Below, piece by piece: positions 43,884 to 50,468 of a stretch of 63,242 nt of DNA. The position numbers were made by a program, and so were the translations under genes. Below the pieces are notes generated by a model that ran no database searches, was not told the origin of the DNA, and saw only the letters and a list, made by a program, of their open reading frames with translations. Location of the stretch: positions 1-63,242 of IMG/VR virus record IMGVR_UViG_3300032294_001820, one strand, 5' to 3'. Origin of the DNA: a virus. Numbering within the stretch: position 1 is the first letter of the stretch; each line of letters opens with the position of its first letter.

Positions 43884-44057
43884 ATGAGTACAGAAACAAT
43901 TAAAAGACAGACAAAGGATTCAATCCTTGCGGAAATCAATTCCAATGGCGGTTTTGACAATTTCAGAAATTGGAATATTGCCGACAAAACAAAGTGGGTA
44001 ATGGCAAACTACAATTGCACCAAAAAATTAGCATTCAAAATAGCCTGTGAGTTATGA
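43884..44057 (+). CDS. Small hypothetical protein, 57 aa
   Basis: It begins MSTETIKRQTKDSILAEI and has an HTH-like or small helical look (GGFDNFRNWNIADKTKW). Its stop overlaps the next start as ATGA. No family is recognised. Confidence 0.5.
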   Translation: MSTETIKRQTKDSILAEINSNGGFDNFRNWNIADKTKWVMANYNCTKKLAFKIACEL

Positions 44058-44170
44058 GAAAATTTCCCAAGCGTCCGAAAAACATTCATTCTTTGTCATT
44101 CACAGAATGGCTAATTGTAATTCTTTTAGTAATGGCAACAACACTTATCATTCACAATTTAACACTTTGA
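44054..44170 (+). CDS. Tiny membrane protein, 38 aa
   Basis: It is translated from the ATG inside the overlapping stop (gttATGAg). It is 38 residues, with a basic N-terminus (MRKFPKRPKNIHS) and one membrane helix (WLIVILLVMATTLIIH). This is a typical single-span small phage membrane protein. Confidence 0.55.
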   Translation: MRKFPKRPKNIHSLSFTEWLIVILLVMATTLIIHNLTL

Positions 44171-44175
44171 AACCT

Positions 44176-44574
44176 ATGAAATTCATTCAAAAATCCCTCG
44201 AATACAGGGAAAGACAAGCAGATTTGCACAATGAAACCAAAGAACTTTCCAGGCTTATTGCCATCAGGGAGAAGCTCGGTCTACCTGCTGGAGATTATAA
44301 CCTGAAACCACAGGCAAAAAAACATCCACTAAAAACCCTCGTTATCCTGCTCGCTATTGCAATATTCACGGGCTGTCAAACCCAAGTGCCAAGCAACTGT
44401 ATTAAAGCAAGCAGAATGTACCGTATTGCCAAAAAGACCCTGAAAACAGGAAAGCACTCAGGGGGATTCTTTCTCATGCACGATTCAACCCACGCATTCC
44501 ATGTATCACCGGGCAAATACCGAGTTATCCGGAACTACTATTTAATTGACAATCACTTTATTTATGTACCGTAA
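44176..44574 (+). CDS. Membrane protein, 132 aa
   Basis: The start at 44176 (MKFIQKSLEYRERQADL) follows the tiny membrane gene. An in-frame GTG at 44047 would overlap it and is rejected. The N-terminal 50 residues form a helical coil, then a membrane segment (LVILLAIAIFTGC) and an extracytoplasmic domain ending YLIDNHFIYVP. The internal FTGC is lipobox-like, but it is not at the N-terminus, so I read it as a membrane anchor. Confidence 0.55.
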   Translation: MKFIQKSLEYRERQADLHNETKELSRLIAIREKLGLPAGDYNLKPQAKKHPLKTLVILLAIAIFTGCQTQVPSNCIKASRMYRIAKKTLKTGKHSGGFFLMHDSTHAFHVSPGKYRVIRNYYLIDNHFIYVP

Positions 44575-44577
44575 GTA

Positions 44578-44853
44578 ATGAAAACAACCCTTAAAGACAA
44601 CTACGCAAATGAAGCGTATAAAAAATTCATTGACGACTGCTACCTGAAAATGTCAGTAGCAAAACGGAGATTAGGAATGACCAATAACGAAATTGCCGAA
44701 ATCACCGGGCTTACTCCAGTAACAGTTTCTAATATCATCACCGGAAAAGCAAGTTCAGTACAATCTGTTATTGCAGTCCTGCATTGTCTTGATATGGACC
44801 TTAAAGCTCGTAACAGAGAAGGGTTCCAGGAAAGGAGAAGGGAAGATATATGA
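44578..44853 (+). CDS. XRE-like HTH regulator
   Basis: A 91-aa protein with a helix-turn-helix near residues 30-58 (NNEIAEITGLTPVTVSNIITG), an XRE/Cro-type pattern, preceded by a helical N-terminus and followed by a basic tail (REGFQERRREDI). It is the only obvious regulator of the plus-strand operon. Confidence 0.7.
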   Translation: MKTTLKDNYANEAYKKFIDDCYLKMSVAKRRLGMTNNEIAEITGLTPVTVSNIITGKASSVQSVIAVLHCLDMDLKARNREGFQERRREDI

Positions 44854-45050
44854 AATCATTAATTATTTGGCAGTTAATCTATTGGGCACCGTTCATTTGT
44901 TACTTAATCTGTGCAGTATTTTTGAAACGGATCAGGGGATACAATTGCTATTCAGACATATTGATTAACACTTTCCTATCCTGCTTCATGGTAACATGGT
45001 TCGTAGCATGGCATAATCTCTATGAGTTAATTACTGACAAGCACAGGTAG
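44850..45050 (+). CDS. Small membrane protein, 66 aa
   Basis: Two membrane segments (LIIWQLIYWAPFICYLICAVF and ILINTFLSCFMVTWFVAW) with short charged ends. Its ATG overlaps the regulator's stop. It closes the operon just before a terminator. Paired regulator and small membrane genes can reflect exclusion or immunity functions, but nothing here proves it. Confidence 0.6.
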   Translation: MKSLIIWQLIYWAPFICYLICAVFLKRIRGYNCYSDILINTFLSCFMVTWFVAWHNLYELITDKHR

Positions 45051-45077
45051 GATTGATTGATTAGGTAGAAAAAAAAG

Positions 45078-45107
45078 AAACCGGGCTGTAATTAGTCCGG
45101 TTTTTTT
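45078..45107 (+). terminator. Terminator of the plus-strand small-gene operon
   Basis: A 10-bp stem (45078-45087 with 45094-45103, one G-U) with a 6-base loop and a T run to 45107, 28 bases after the last gene. Confidence 0.8.
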
Positions 45108-45185
45108 ATGCTTTTTATGGTAGGTTCAGGGCTGATATTAACCTGAGAAAACAGGGTGAAATTATACACGAATCACCGGGTAAAA

Positions 45186-45347
45186 TTACTCCGGTTGTCC
45201 GTCCGGCAACGAATGTTTTTTAACAAACTCGATTAAGACATCCAATGCCTCAGTAATTTGGCGTGGTGTGTATTTCATTTCATCAATCAGTCCTTGTCGA
45301 TACTGCTGATGATATTCAAGTATTTCGAGGGCTTTGTCTTTACTCAT
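45186..45347 (-). CDS. Small hypothetical protein, 53 aa
   Basis: The frame from 45347 (MSKDKALEILEYHQQYRQ) to a TAA at 45186-45188 is helical (RQITEALDVLIEFVKK). Its start overlaps the 147-aa gene's stop. No family is recognised. Confidence 0.5.
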   Translation of the reverse strand: MSKDKALEILEYHQQYRQGLIDEMKYTPRQITEALDVLIEFVKKHSLPDGQPE

Positions 45348-45783
45348 AAACCCACACTCCTTTCAATGTTGCGTCTGGGTGCGTGGCGGGAATTAATTGC
45401 CAAATCTCCAAAGCATGATTATAATATCGCACCATCTTCACCTCAATCGCAATTGGGATGCGTGGGGTGCGGAGGGATGCGATAAAGTCATCAAATGAAT
45501 CAAATGGCTCAAGTGTTCTACCGTAAGCGAATGCCTGAGCCATATCGTACAAGGTAAACTCGTACTTCTCACGGGCTTTGGAGTAACCTCTAACAAAGCC
45601 ACTTTTCAAATCTTTATTTAAGTCGTATGGATTACCTCCTCTGATGCTATCAATGTCAGTTCCGTATTGGGATTCAGCCATCCCCTCAATATCATCATCC
45701 TGATAATTTGGTATCTTAGGCAACTTGTACCCCTCCAATTCGGGGCAGGTTAGTTCGGGGGTTAGTTTAAATGTTTTTTTCAT
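45340..45783 (-). CDS. Hypothetical protein, 147 aa
   Basis: It starts MKKTFKLTPELTCPELEGY, is acidic and mixed, and contains no recognised domain. A cluster of aromatic and charged residues (YSKAREKYEFTLYDMAQA) sits near the centre. It is the second of three small genes between the MTase-1 cassette and the plus-strand operon. Confidence 0.55.
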   Translation of the reverse strand: MKKTFKLTPELTCPELEGYKLPKIPNYQDDDIEGMAESQYGTDIDSIRGGNPYDLNKDLKSGFVRGYSKAREKYEFTLYDMAQAFAYGRTLEPFDSFDDFIASLRTPRIPIAIEVKMVRYYNHALEIWQLIPATHPDATLKGVWVYE

Positions 45784-45784
45784 G

Positions 45785-45940
45785 TTAATTACAATCGTTT
45801 AATTCAAATTCAATGATTTTTGAAACTTTCCTGTACATAAAATAATAGAAGTCTGGATAATAATTACTTCGATTCAATCTCCTTGCCTCGATTCGGTTGC
45901 GGATGTCGGAGGGGCGGATTATTTTTTTGTGGATAAACAT
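45785..45940 (-). CDS. Small basic hypothetical protein, 51 aa
   Basis: This Arg/Lys-rich helical protein from 45940 (MFIHKKIIRPSDIRNRI) ends one base before the 147-aa gene's ATG. It may be a nucleic-acid-binding peptide, and no family is recognised. Confidence 0.5.
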   Translation of the reverse strand: MFIHKKIIRPSDIRNRIEARRLNRSNYYPDFYYFMYRKVSKIIEFELNDCN

Positions 45941-45981
45941 ATTTAAATTGCTGATTGTCAGATATGGTTTAGAATATTGTT

Positions 45982-46026
45982 GCGTAAAGCCTGTTGTTAG
46001 CTGCCATGCCGTGACAGCCTCCGTTA
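45982..46026 (-). mobile_element. attC-like site, R''/L'' half, after MTase-1
   Basis: On the minus strand GGCAGCTAAC (45996-46005) is followed by an ACAGGCTTTACGC stretch (L'' side). The MTase-1 stop TAA lies about 9 bases upstream. The extended arm GGCATGGCAGCTAAC is complementary (14 of 15) to the cassette's own 5' end GTTAGCTGCCGTGCC at about 46670-46684. The L'/R' half was not found downstream. Confidence 0.6.
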
Positions 46027-46752
46027 AAACATTCGTAGTTGTGATTTGAAGTCATTAAAACGCTTTTTAGATTTTTCGTAATAATCGGCATCAATCTCAA
46101 ATCCAACAAAGTTGAACCCACCTTTGTCCGCTGCTATTCGTGAGCTTCCACTTCCCAAGTGAGTATCCAAAATCAAATCCCCACGCTTTGCATAGTTCTG
46201 TAAAATCCAATCATACAATGCTACTGGCTTTTGTGTGGGATGTATCCGTTCTTCTTTGTCCTTCATATTCTGTTGTAACATTCCGTTCCATCTCCATTGA
46301 AACTTCCTTACTGCAGTATCAAATGAAGTCCAAGCCAATTCACAATCAGCGAAGTTTCCTGTATTGTCTTTATCCCACACAAGCCAGCAGCTACTATCGT
46401 GTGGCATTTTACTAATAAAGTGATTAGCCCCCCACACAATTTGATTTTTGGATACTCTAAACAGTTGGCGGAAATATTCTTCATTTGGTGGCTGTTTATC
46501 CCATTCTTTAGCTCCGTAATCCTTAGCTTTACCTGCGTTGTTTCCGCCAACCTTCCCAGTTTTAGCCACGTCAATCCCATAAGGTGGGTCAACTATCGCT
46601 AAATCAAAATGGTTATCGTTAAAGCGTTTTAATGCCTCCGTGCAGTCTTCTAAATAAACTTCGGTGAAAGGCACGGCAGCTAACACGGGTTTGGCAAAAG
46701 CGGGGCTTCCGTTTTCCAAATCAACTTTTGTATGTAAATCAAATTCTGTCAT
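46024..46752 (-). CDS. Amino-methyltransferase (beta class, N6-A or N4-C), cassette-borne
   Basis: A 242-aa enzyme. Motif IV DPPYG lies at 55-59, HPTQKP at 171-176, and the AdoMet motif LDTHLGSGSS at 195-204 followed by FVGFEID, an order typical of beta-class adenine-N6 or cytosine-N4 methyltransferases. The N-terminal 28 residues are translated from the attC-like loop and arm. It probably protects phage DNA against restriction or marks it. The TAA stop abuts the next attC-like core. Confidence 0.8.
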   Translation of the reverse strand: MTEFDLHTKVDLENGSPAFAKPVLAAVPFTEVYLEDCTEALKRFNDNHFDLAIVDPPYGIDVAKTGKVGGNNAGKAKDYGAKEWDKQPPNEEYFRQLFRVSKNQIVWGANHFISKMPHDSSCWLVWDKDNTGNFADCELAWTSFDTAVRKFQWRWNGMLQQNMKDKEERIHPTQKPVALYDWILQNYAKRGDLILDTHLGSGSSRIAADKGGFNFVGFEIDADYYEKSKKRFNDFKSQLRMF

Positions 46753-46812
46753 TCTATTAAACTTTTGTGGTTAAATTCCCCGCCTTCGCCAAGCCCGAAA
46801 ACGTTATGTGCC
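46675..46812 (-). mobile_element. attC-like recombination site before MTase-1
   Basis: Two imperfectly complementary arms, 46675-46708 (GGCAGCTAAC then a TTTGGC and GGGG block) and about 46774-46812 (CCCC, GCCAAG, CCCG, then CGTTATGTGCC), flank a loop of about 65 bases that contains the MTase-1 start. TAAC and GTTA cores sit near each end. The R' region GTTAGCTGCC and R'' region GGCACATAAC are on the minus strand. It lies just after the 69-aa gene's stop. Confidence 0.75.
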
Positions 46813-46813
46813 A

Positions 46814-47023
46814 TTAATAGACACCACTCCAAGTACAATTGTGATACGGCTTCTTAATGTCGTTGCCGTTTTTGCCTCTTAATTTAAGAGAGTTGGTTCT
46901 CTTAAATCCAAAGTTTTTAAAATAAGCGACCTCAATAAACGGCAACTTAAATCCGAATGAATAATGAAAATGGTGTATGTAATGAACACCAGTAAGCAAT
47001 TGAATTAATCTAAATTTTTTCAT
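46814..47023 (-). CDS. Cassette-borne hypothetical protein, 69 aa
   Basis: A small basic protein (MKKFRLIQLLTGVHYIHHF), with no recognised family. Its cassette is bounded by GTTATGTGCC at the 5' side and GGCACATAAC at the 3' side, 8 bases after the TAA stop. Extended, GTTATGTGCCGTTA and TAATGGCACATAAC are complementary in 13 of 14 positions. Its attC-like site follows it directly. Confidence 0.55.
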   Translation of the reverse strand: MKKFRLIQLLTGVHYIHHFHYSFGFKLPFIEVAYFKNFGFKRTNSLKLRGKNGNDIKKPYHNCTWSGVY

Positions 47024-47041
47024 CTGTTTTTAAATTTTAAC

Positions 47042-47140
47042 GGCACATAACAAGGGCTTTGCGTAATAGCCCTATCAAGTGTCGTGGTTAATTTTAAGTT
47101 TCTACTAAGGGCTACTACGCAAAGCCCCGATACGTTACCT
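47042..47140 (-). mobile_element. attC-like recombination site before the 69-aa cassette
   Basis: The arms 47042-47073 and 47107-47140 share a roughly 20-bp near-perfect stem (GGGCTTTGCGTA-TAGCCCT). GGCACATAAC lies at one end and CGTTAC at the other. Extra bases (TATC) on one arm give the usual attC asymmetry. The 129-aa gene's stop TAA (47135-47137) lies in the R'' core. Confidence 0.75.
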
Positions 47141-47524
47141 CTTTACCCCTATCCAAAACCCATCCCCACTAATCGGGTATCGGTCAACCCGTTTGAATTC
47201 GAGTTTGCCCGGTGTAATGCGATAAATCAGGGCTTCGTTATTCCAATCAGTAACATCCCAGACCTGAACGAAATAATGCGAGTGTTTGCCGTAAAGTTTG
47301 ATAATAACGGCACAATCCGAGGCGAGTGTATCTTTATCGGACATAAACCAATCGGGGTACAAGCAGGACAAAGGAATAGCATCGAAGCCTTCGTAAACCT
47401 CGTTACGATTCAAGTCTATTAGTACCGTATCTTTTGGAATTTCGTTTCGGGTAAGCGTCCATCCGGCATAGTATTTATCGGATTCAAGTGCCCATAGTGG
47501 GTGTGTTGATGGTGTGAATGTCAT
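47135..47524 (-). CDS. Hypothetical protein, 129 aa, with stop inside an attC-like core
   Basis: This 129-aa protein starts MTFTPSTHPLWALES, is beta-rich (YHSHYFVQVWDVTDW region) and ends DGFWIGVKR. The stop codon is the TAA of the R'' core GAGGTAACG. Its 5' cassette border was not found. Its start overlaps the previous stop as ATGA. Confidence 0.55.
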   Translation of the reverse strand: MTFTPSTHPLWALESDKYYAGWTLTRNEIPKDTVLIDLNRNEVYEGFDAIPLSCLYPDWFMSDKDTLASDCAVIIKLYGKHSHYFVQVWDVTDWNNEALIYRITPGKLEFKRVDRYPISGDGFWIGVKR

Positions 47525-47697
47525 GATACGCTAAATGTTTTACCTGTTGATGTTTCGCAATAATACCTGCCTATTAAACCGTTTCTATAATGGAAATCGT
47601 TTGCAACAGATATTGCATGATTGTCTGAAATTGCTTCAAGTTTAAATTCTTGAATATTTACCCCACCGGAAATCTTGAACATTATAAATGTTATCAT
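47521..47697 (-). CDS. Small hypothetical protein with a Shine-Dalgarno, 58 aa
   Basis: The ATG at 47697 is preceded by AAGGAGT (a strong Shine-Dalgarno, unusual in this window) inside GCGTATAAGGAGTATG. The product (MITFIMFKISGGVNIQEF) is mixed alpha/beta. Its stop overlaps the 129-aa start. A near-identical leader precedes the YopX-like gene. Confidence 0.6.
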   Translation of the reverse strand: MITFIMFKISGGVNIQEFKLEAISDNHAISVANDFHYRNGLIGRYYCETSTGKTFSVS

Positions 47698-47726
47698 ACT
47701 CCTTATACGCTATTCGTTCCAAAAAG

Positions 47727-47846
47727 TTACTTGCCCGTCTTAACTATCCTCAATATTGTCGATTCGGCTTTGCCGTACATTTTGGCTATGTCGTAGATTG
47801 ACATTCCACACTCGTAAAATGCAAGGATGTATTGGGTTTCGGTCAT
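47727..47846 (-). CDS. Tiny HTH protein, 39 aa
   Basis: The frame MTETQYILAFYECGMSIYDIAK … ILRIVKTGK shows a helix-turn-helix (MSIYDIAKMYGKAESTILRI). Its ATG overlaps the upstream stop as ATGA. It resembles the small recombinase or homing-endonuclease HTH arm found before HNH domains, here alone. No further domain follows. Confidence 0.5.
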   Translation of the reverse strand: MTETQYILAFYECGMSIYDIAKMYGKAESTILRIVKTGK

Positions 47847-48625
47847 TTCAATTTCGGGTTAACTCTCAATGATTTCTTCCAGTCCAAGCCGGATGGGAGG
47901 GTGTGGTTAGATTTAAAATCAACTTGATTCCAAGTGCCTTCTCTTCCCATGTTGTGAAGTACACCATACCAGCGACCTTTTCCGATTTCATCAAAACAAT
48001 GCACATTAGCCCAATCCGGAGCCTTCTCCCAATCCACCTGATACGGGTCGGGTTCAGAGTTGCGTAATGATTCAGCCGTTCTAATTATTTCGTCAAGTTC
48101 GGTTTGCGTTGCAATTACATTGTGTTCCTGATGCAATAGGTTAAACAATGGCTGATAATATTCAGCAACTTCCTGTATTGGTTTAGCCGTAACCGATTCG
48201 TGTACGCTGATGTGGTATTGGATAGGTCGGATGGGGCGGTAGCGGTTAGTGGATGGGATTGTAGGATTGTTCCAGATGTAACCAACTTGCATTTGCTCCG
48301 ATTCTGGCACACTCAAAATTATCTCCACCTTCACCCACTTCTCCGCATCTTCCTCGGTGCAGAACTCGTAGCCTTCTGGGAGTAAATGGGTGTAATCGGG
48401 TTCTGAACTATTCGGTTTTTCCGAATGGTTCAACTTCCCAAAATTATTCGGAATGTGCTGTTCGGCTAAGTGTGCCTCGATTCGCTCAATCCTTAATTGA
48501 AGTCTGTCAATTTGTTCCTGTTTTTTCCCCATTGGTTTAATTATATTAATGATTTCCTGCATATCTGAATCGGTTGCAATCAACCCCAATTCATGTAGAT
48601 AGTTAAATAGTTTTTGGTTTTTCAT
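47843..48625 (-). CDS. Hypothetical protein, 260 aa
   Basis: An N-terminal helical segment (MKNQKLFNYLHELGLI) with a coiled coil (KKQEQIDRLQLRIERIEAHL), a Pro/Ser linker and a C-terminal part with GKGRWYGVLHNMGREGTWNQV. Related proteins with short repeats of EYxxPLFNLLH occur in Bacteroidota phages. No function is assigned. It is coupled to the YopX-like gene by ATGA. Confidence 0.5.
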   Translation of the reverse strand: MKNQKLFNYLHELGLIATDSDMQEIINIIKPMGKKQEQIDRLQLRIERIEAHLAEQHIPNNFGKLNHSEKPNSSEPDYTHLLPEGYEFCTEEDAEKWVKVEIILSVPESEQMQVGYIWNNPTIPSTNRYRPIRPIQYHISVHESVTAKPIQEVAEYYQPLFNLLHQEHNVIATQTELDEIIRTAESLRNSEPDPYQVDWEKAPDWANVHCFDEIGKGRWYGVLHNMGREGTWNQVDFKSNHTLPSGLDWKKSLRVNPKLK

Positions 48626-48978
48626 GGTTTAAATAGATTGCTGGTGATTTTCAAAAGTGAAGGATACCTCCAATTATGCAAGTGCCAAAACTCGCCATTG
48701 CTATTCTCGACAACAAATGAACCATTTCTATATAAAACCTCTCCCAAAACCTCTCCTGTTATTCTTACTCGCATTCCTTCAAATATTTTATCTGCATTTT
48801 TATCGCACAACCCCGTAAACTGCCCAACGCTGTCGGGGTGAACGGGGATAATATCAGTTAGGCTATTTATTTCAATTGGAAGAATCCATTTTTTATTTAT
48901 CTCACATTGAATCAAATCACCCTCAACCCACTTGTTTAGGCTTTCTGAGAAGCCTCTAAATAGTATTATTCTTTTCAT
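48622..48978 (-). CDS. YopX-like protein
   Basis: A 118-aa protein with the YopX-family pattern: an N-terminal FRGFSESLNKWVEG, the signature PDSVGQFTGLCDKNADKIFEGM and a beta-rich C-terminus. YopX proteins are common in phages of Gram-positive and Bacteroidota hosts, and their role is unknown. The start has a strong Shine-Dalgarno (AAAAGGAGTATG). Confidence 0.75.
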   Translation of the reverse strand: MKRIILFRGFSESLNKWVEGDLIQCEINKKWILPIEINSLTDIIPVHPDSVGQFTGLCDKNADKIFEGMRVRITGEVLGEVLYRNGSFVVENSNGEFWHLHNWRYPSLLKITSNLFKP

Positions 48979-49011
48979 ACTCCTTTTACGCTTACTTACT
49001 CGGTTTTGTTA

Positions 49012-49019
49012 CAAATGTA
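49012..49019 (-). promoter_or_regulatory. TACATTTG promoter element
   Basis: An exact TAnnTTTG match on the minus strand, 34 bases before the YopX-like start. A matching -33 element was not seen. It would allow transcription of the downstream cassettes independently of the replication genes. Confidence 0.45.
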
Positions 49020-49045
49020 AGTTGTTGATGTTCATATGTGAATTA

Positions 49046-49075
49046 TGGTAGTATTGCGTATATTTATTGTTAGCG
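49046..49075 (-). mobile_element. attC-like half-site after MTase-2
   Basis: On the minus strand, the MTase-2 stop TAA lies in CCGCTAACAATA, followed by TACGCAAT. The extended arm ATGCTTTCCGCTAAC is complementary to the cassette's own 5' end GTTAGCGGAAGGCAT in 14 of 15 positions. A matching L'/R' half was not found. Confidence 0.6.
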
Positions 49076-49822
49076 GAAAGCATTAGCACCCTGCTTATCA
49101 TTGAACATTTTTACCCTTTGTTCGTCAATTTCGTATGCTATAAAATTCCTATTTAATTCTTGACAAACTTCGCCAACTATTCCACTCCCAAAAAACGGGT
49201 CTAAAACTATCCCATTATCAGGGCAAAAGCATTTAATAAGTATCTGTATTAAATCTTTCGGCTTTGCAGGTATTTTTCCCGTATGTGGCTTATTAAAATG
49301 ATAGTGGTCTCTTATCCAAGTTCCTTCATCTGATTTATCAAATTGCCTTCCTTCCGCTTTGTAGTCTCCAAATACCTTACTACTTCGCTTCATTGATTTT
49401 GTGCCTTCATTGTAATCTAATCCAGTTCTTACATCTACATAAAAGTCTTTGCTCAATGTAAGCCAAAAAATTTTTTGGAAGGATACAAGTGGCATTCGCT
49501 TACTTACCCAAGCACCACCATTTGAAAAACTCCAAATAATTTCACGCCTAAATATGTGGTTTACTTCGTTCCGCAATTCGTAATCAAATGGTTGCTTAGT
49601 GAAGCAAATAATATTTCCAGTTAGTTTTGTAACCCTTACTGCTTGACAAATTAAACCTTCTTCGCAAAGTTTATCCCAATCCTGATAATCGGGGTCTAAT
49701 ATTGTTAAGTCAATACTATGGTCATCTAAATCGCAAATTAAATCCATTGCGTTACCGAGAATTAACCCATGCCTTCCGCTAACATCGGTTTGGCAAAATG
49801 GGGGCTGACTGCTTTCTATCAT
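49070..49822 (-). CDS. Amino-methyltransferase (beta class, DPDY variant), cassette-borne
   Basis: A 250-aa enzyme. Motif IV reads DPDY at 43-46 (usual form DPPY), followed by a middle region that includes NGGAWVSKRMP. Then come KPKDL and the AdoMet motif LDPFFGSGIVG with FIAYEID near the C-terminus. Motif order is beta class. The first ~17 residues (MIESSQPPFCQTDVSGR) are encoded by the attC-like loop and arm, with no later in-frame ATG before the core fold. The TAA stop lies in the next attC-like core. Confidence 0.75.
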   Translation of the reverse strand: MIESSQPPFCQTDVSGRHGLILGNAMDLICDLDDHSIDLTILDPDYQDWDKLCEEGLICQAVRVTKLTGNIICFTKQPFDYELRNEVNHIFRREIIWSFSNGGAWVSKRMPLVSFQKIFWLTLSKDFYVDVRTGLDYNEGTKSMKRSSKVFGDYKAEGRQFDKSDEGTWIRDHYHFNKPHTGKIPAKPKDLIQILIKCFCPDNGIVLDPFFGSGIVGEVCQELNRNFIAYEIDEQRVKMFNDKQGANAFR

Positions 49823-49907
49823 CTTTTATCTGTTATTGAACATTAGTAATTCTAATCGGCTTTTGTTGGTATAATTCCCCCACTTCGCCAAGCCCGAAAA
49901 CGTTATT
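49779..49907 (-). mobile_element. attC-like recombination site before MTase-2
   Basis: Arms 49779-49807 (GCTAAC then TTTGGC and GGGGG) and about 49874-49907 (CCCCC, GCCAAG, CCCG, then CGTTATT) form an imperfect long hairpin around a loop of about 66 bases. The first core carries TAAC and the second carries GTTATT. The TM protein's stop TAA (49903-49905) lies in the second core. Confidence 0.75.
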
Positions 49908-50211
49908 CCTCCATCGCCTTCCTTGCAATATTTTCCCGGAACAAATCTTTCCTACTGCAATACAAATCCCACATAGCCATTTCTTGCGAAGTTATCTGGT
50001 CAATGACCAAATCTGTTTGATGAATTGAAACCAAATATAACGCCTTGTTAGTGATTGCTTCTTTCCGCCAATACATTTCATTGGTTTTGGAAATATCTCG
50101 CCGTGTTGAGGCTGTAATCCACGCTACGATTAATCCGGCACAGATAAAGGTCATCAGGTAGAATCCGAACTTGTAATAAAATCGGTAGGTATAGGAGGAG
50201 GGCATTTTCAT
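49903..50211 (-). CDS. Membrane protein, 102 aa
   Basis: A basic N-terminus, one membrane segment (FGFYLMTFICAGLIVAWITA) and a cytoplasmic helical part ending RENIARKAMEE. The stop TAA is in an attC-like core. It is the last gene of the small-protein operon before the cassette region. Confidence 0.6.
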   Translation of the reverse strand: MKMPSSYTYRFYYKFGFYLMTFICAGLIVAWITASTRRDISKTNEMYWRKEAITNKALYLVSIHQTDLVIDQITSQEMAMWDLYCSRKDLFRENIARKAMEE

Positions 50212-50468
50212 AATTCGTCCTGTGTGTTGTTTGGTGTTAAATTATACCTGTTTAAATAATCCACTCCGATATGAGGCACATTGTCCCTTATGTAGAATTG
50301 GCAGAATTTAATTTGCACGGCTTTGAGGTCGCTGTACGGCACTAATTCGATTCCAGATTTATTACTTGCAATCATCCGGTAAAGCATGATTTTTAGATTC
50401 TCGTTCTCGTATTGTAACGATTCGAGGCGTTTCTCTAATTCCTGAACTTGTTGGGATAGTTTGGTCAT
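50208..50468 (-). CDS. Coiled-coil hypothetical protein, 86 aa
   Basis: The N-terminal 35 residues (MTKLSQQVQELEKRLES) form a coiled coil, and the rest is short alpha/beta with no known motif. Its ATG overlaps the upstream stop as ATGA. Confidence 0.5.
   Translation of the reverse strand: MTKLSQQVQELEKRLESLQYENENLKIMLYRMIASNKSGIELVPYSDLKAVQIKFCQFYIRDNVPHIGVDYLNRYNLTPNNTQDEL

Noticed and set aside
44047-44175. A GTG start extending the 132-aa membrane gene upstream
   Set aside because: The extension overlaps the tiny 38-aa membrane gene in another frame, and the ATG at 44176 is well placed.
45574-45602. An inverted GGCTTTG/CAAAGCC pair
   Set aside because: It is inside the 147-aa gene and probably fortuitous; it does not carry attC cores.
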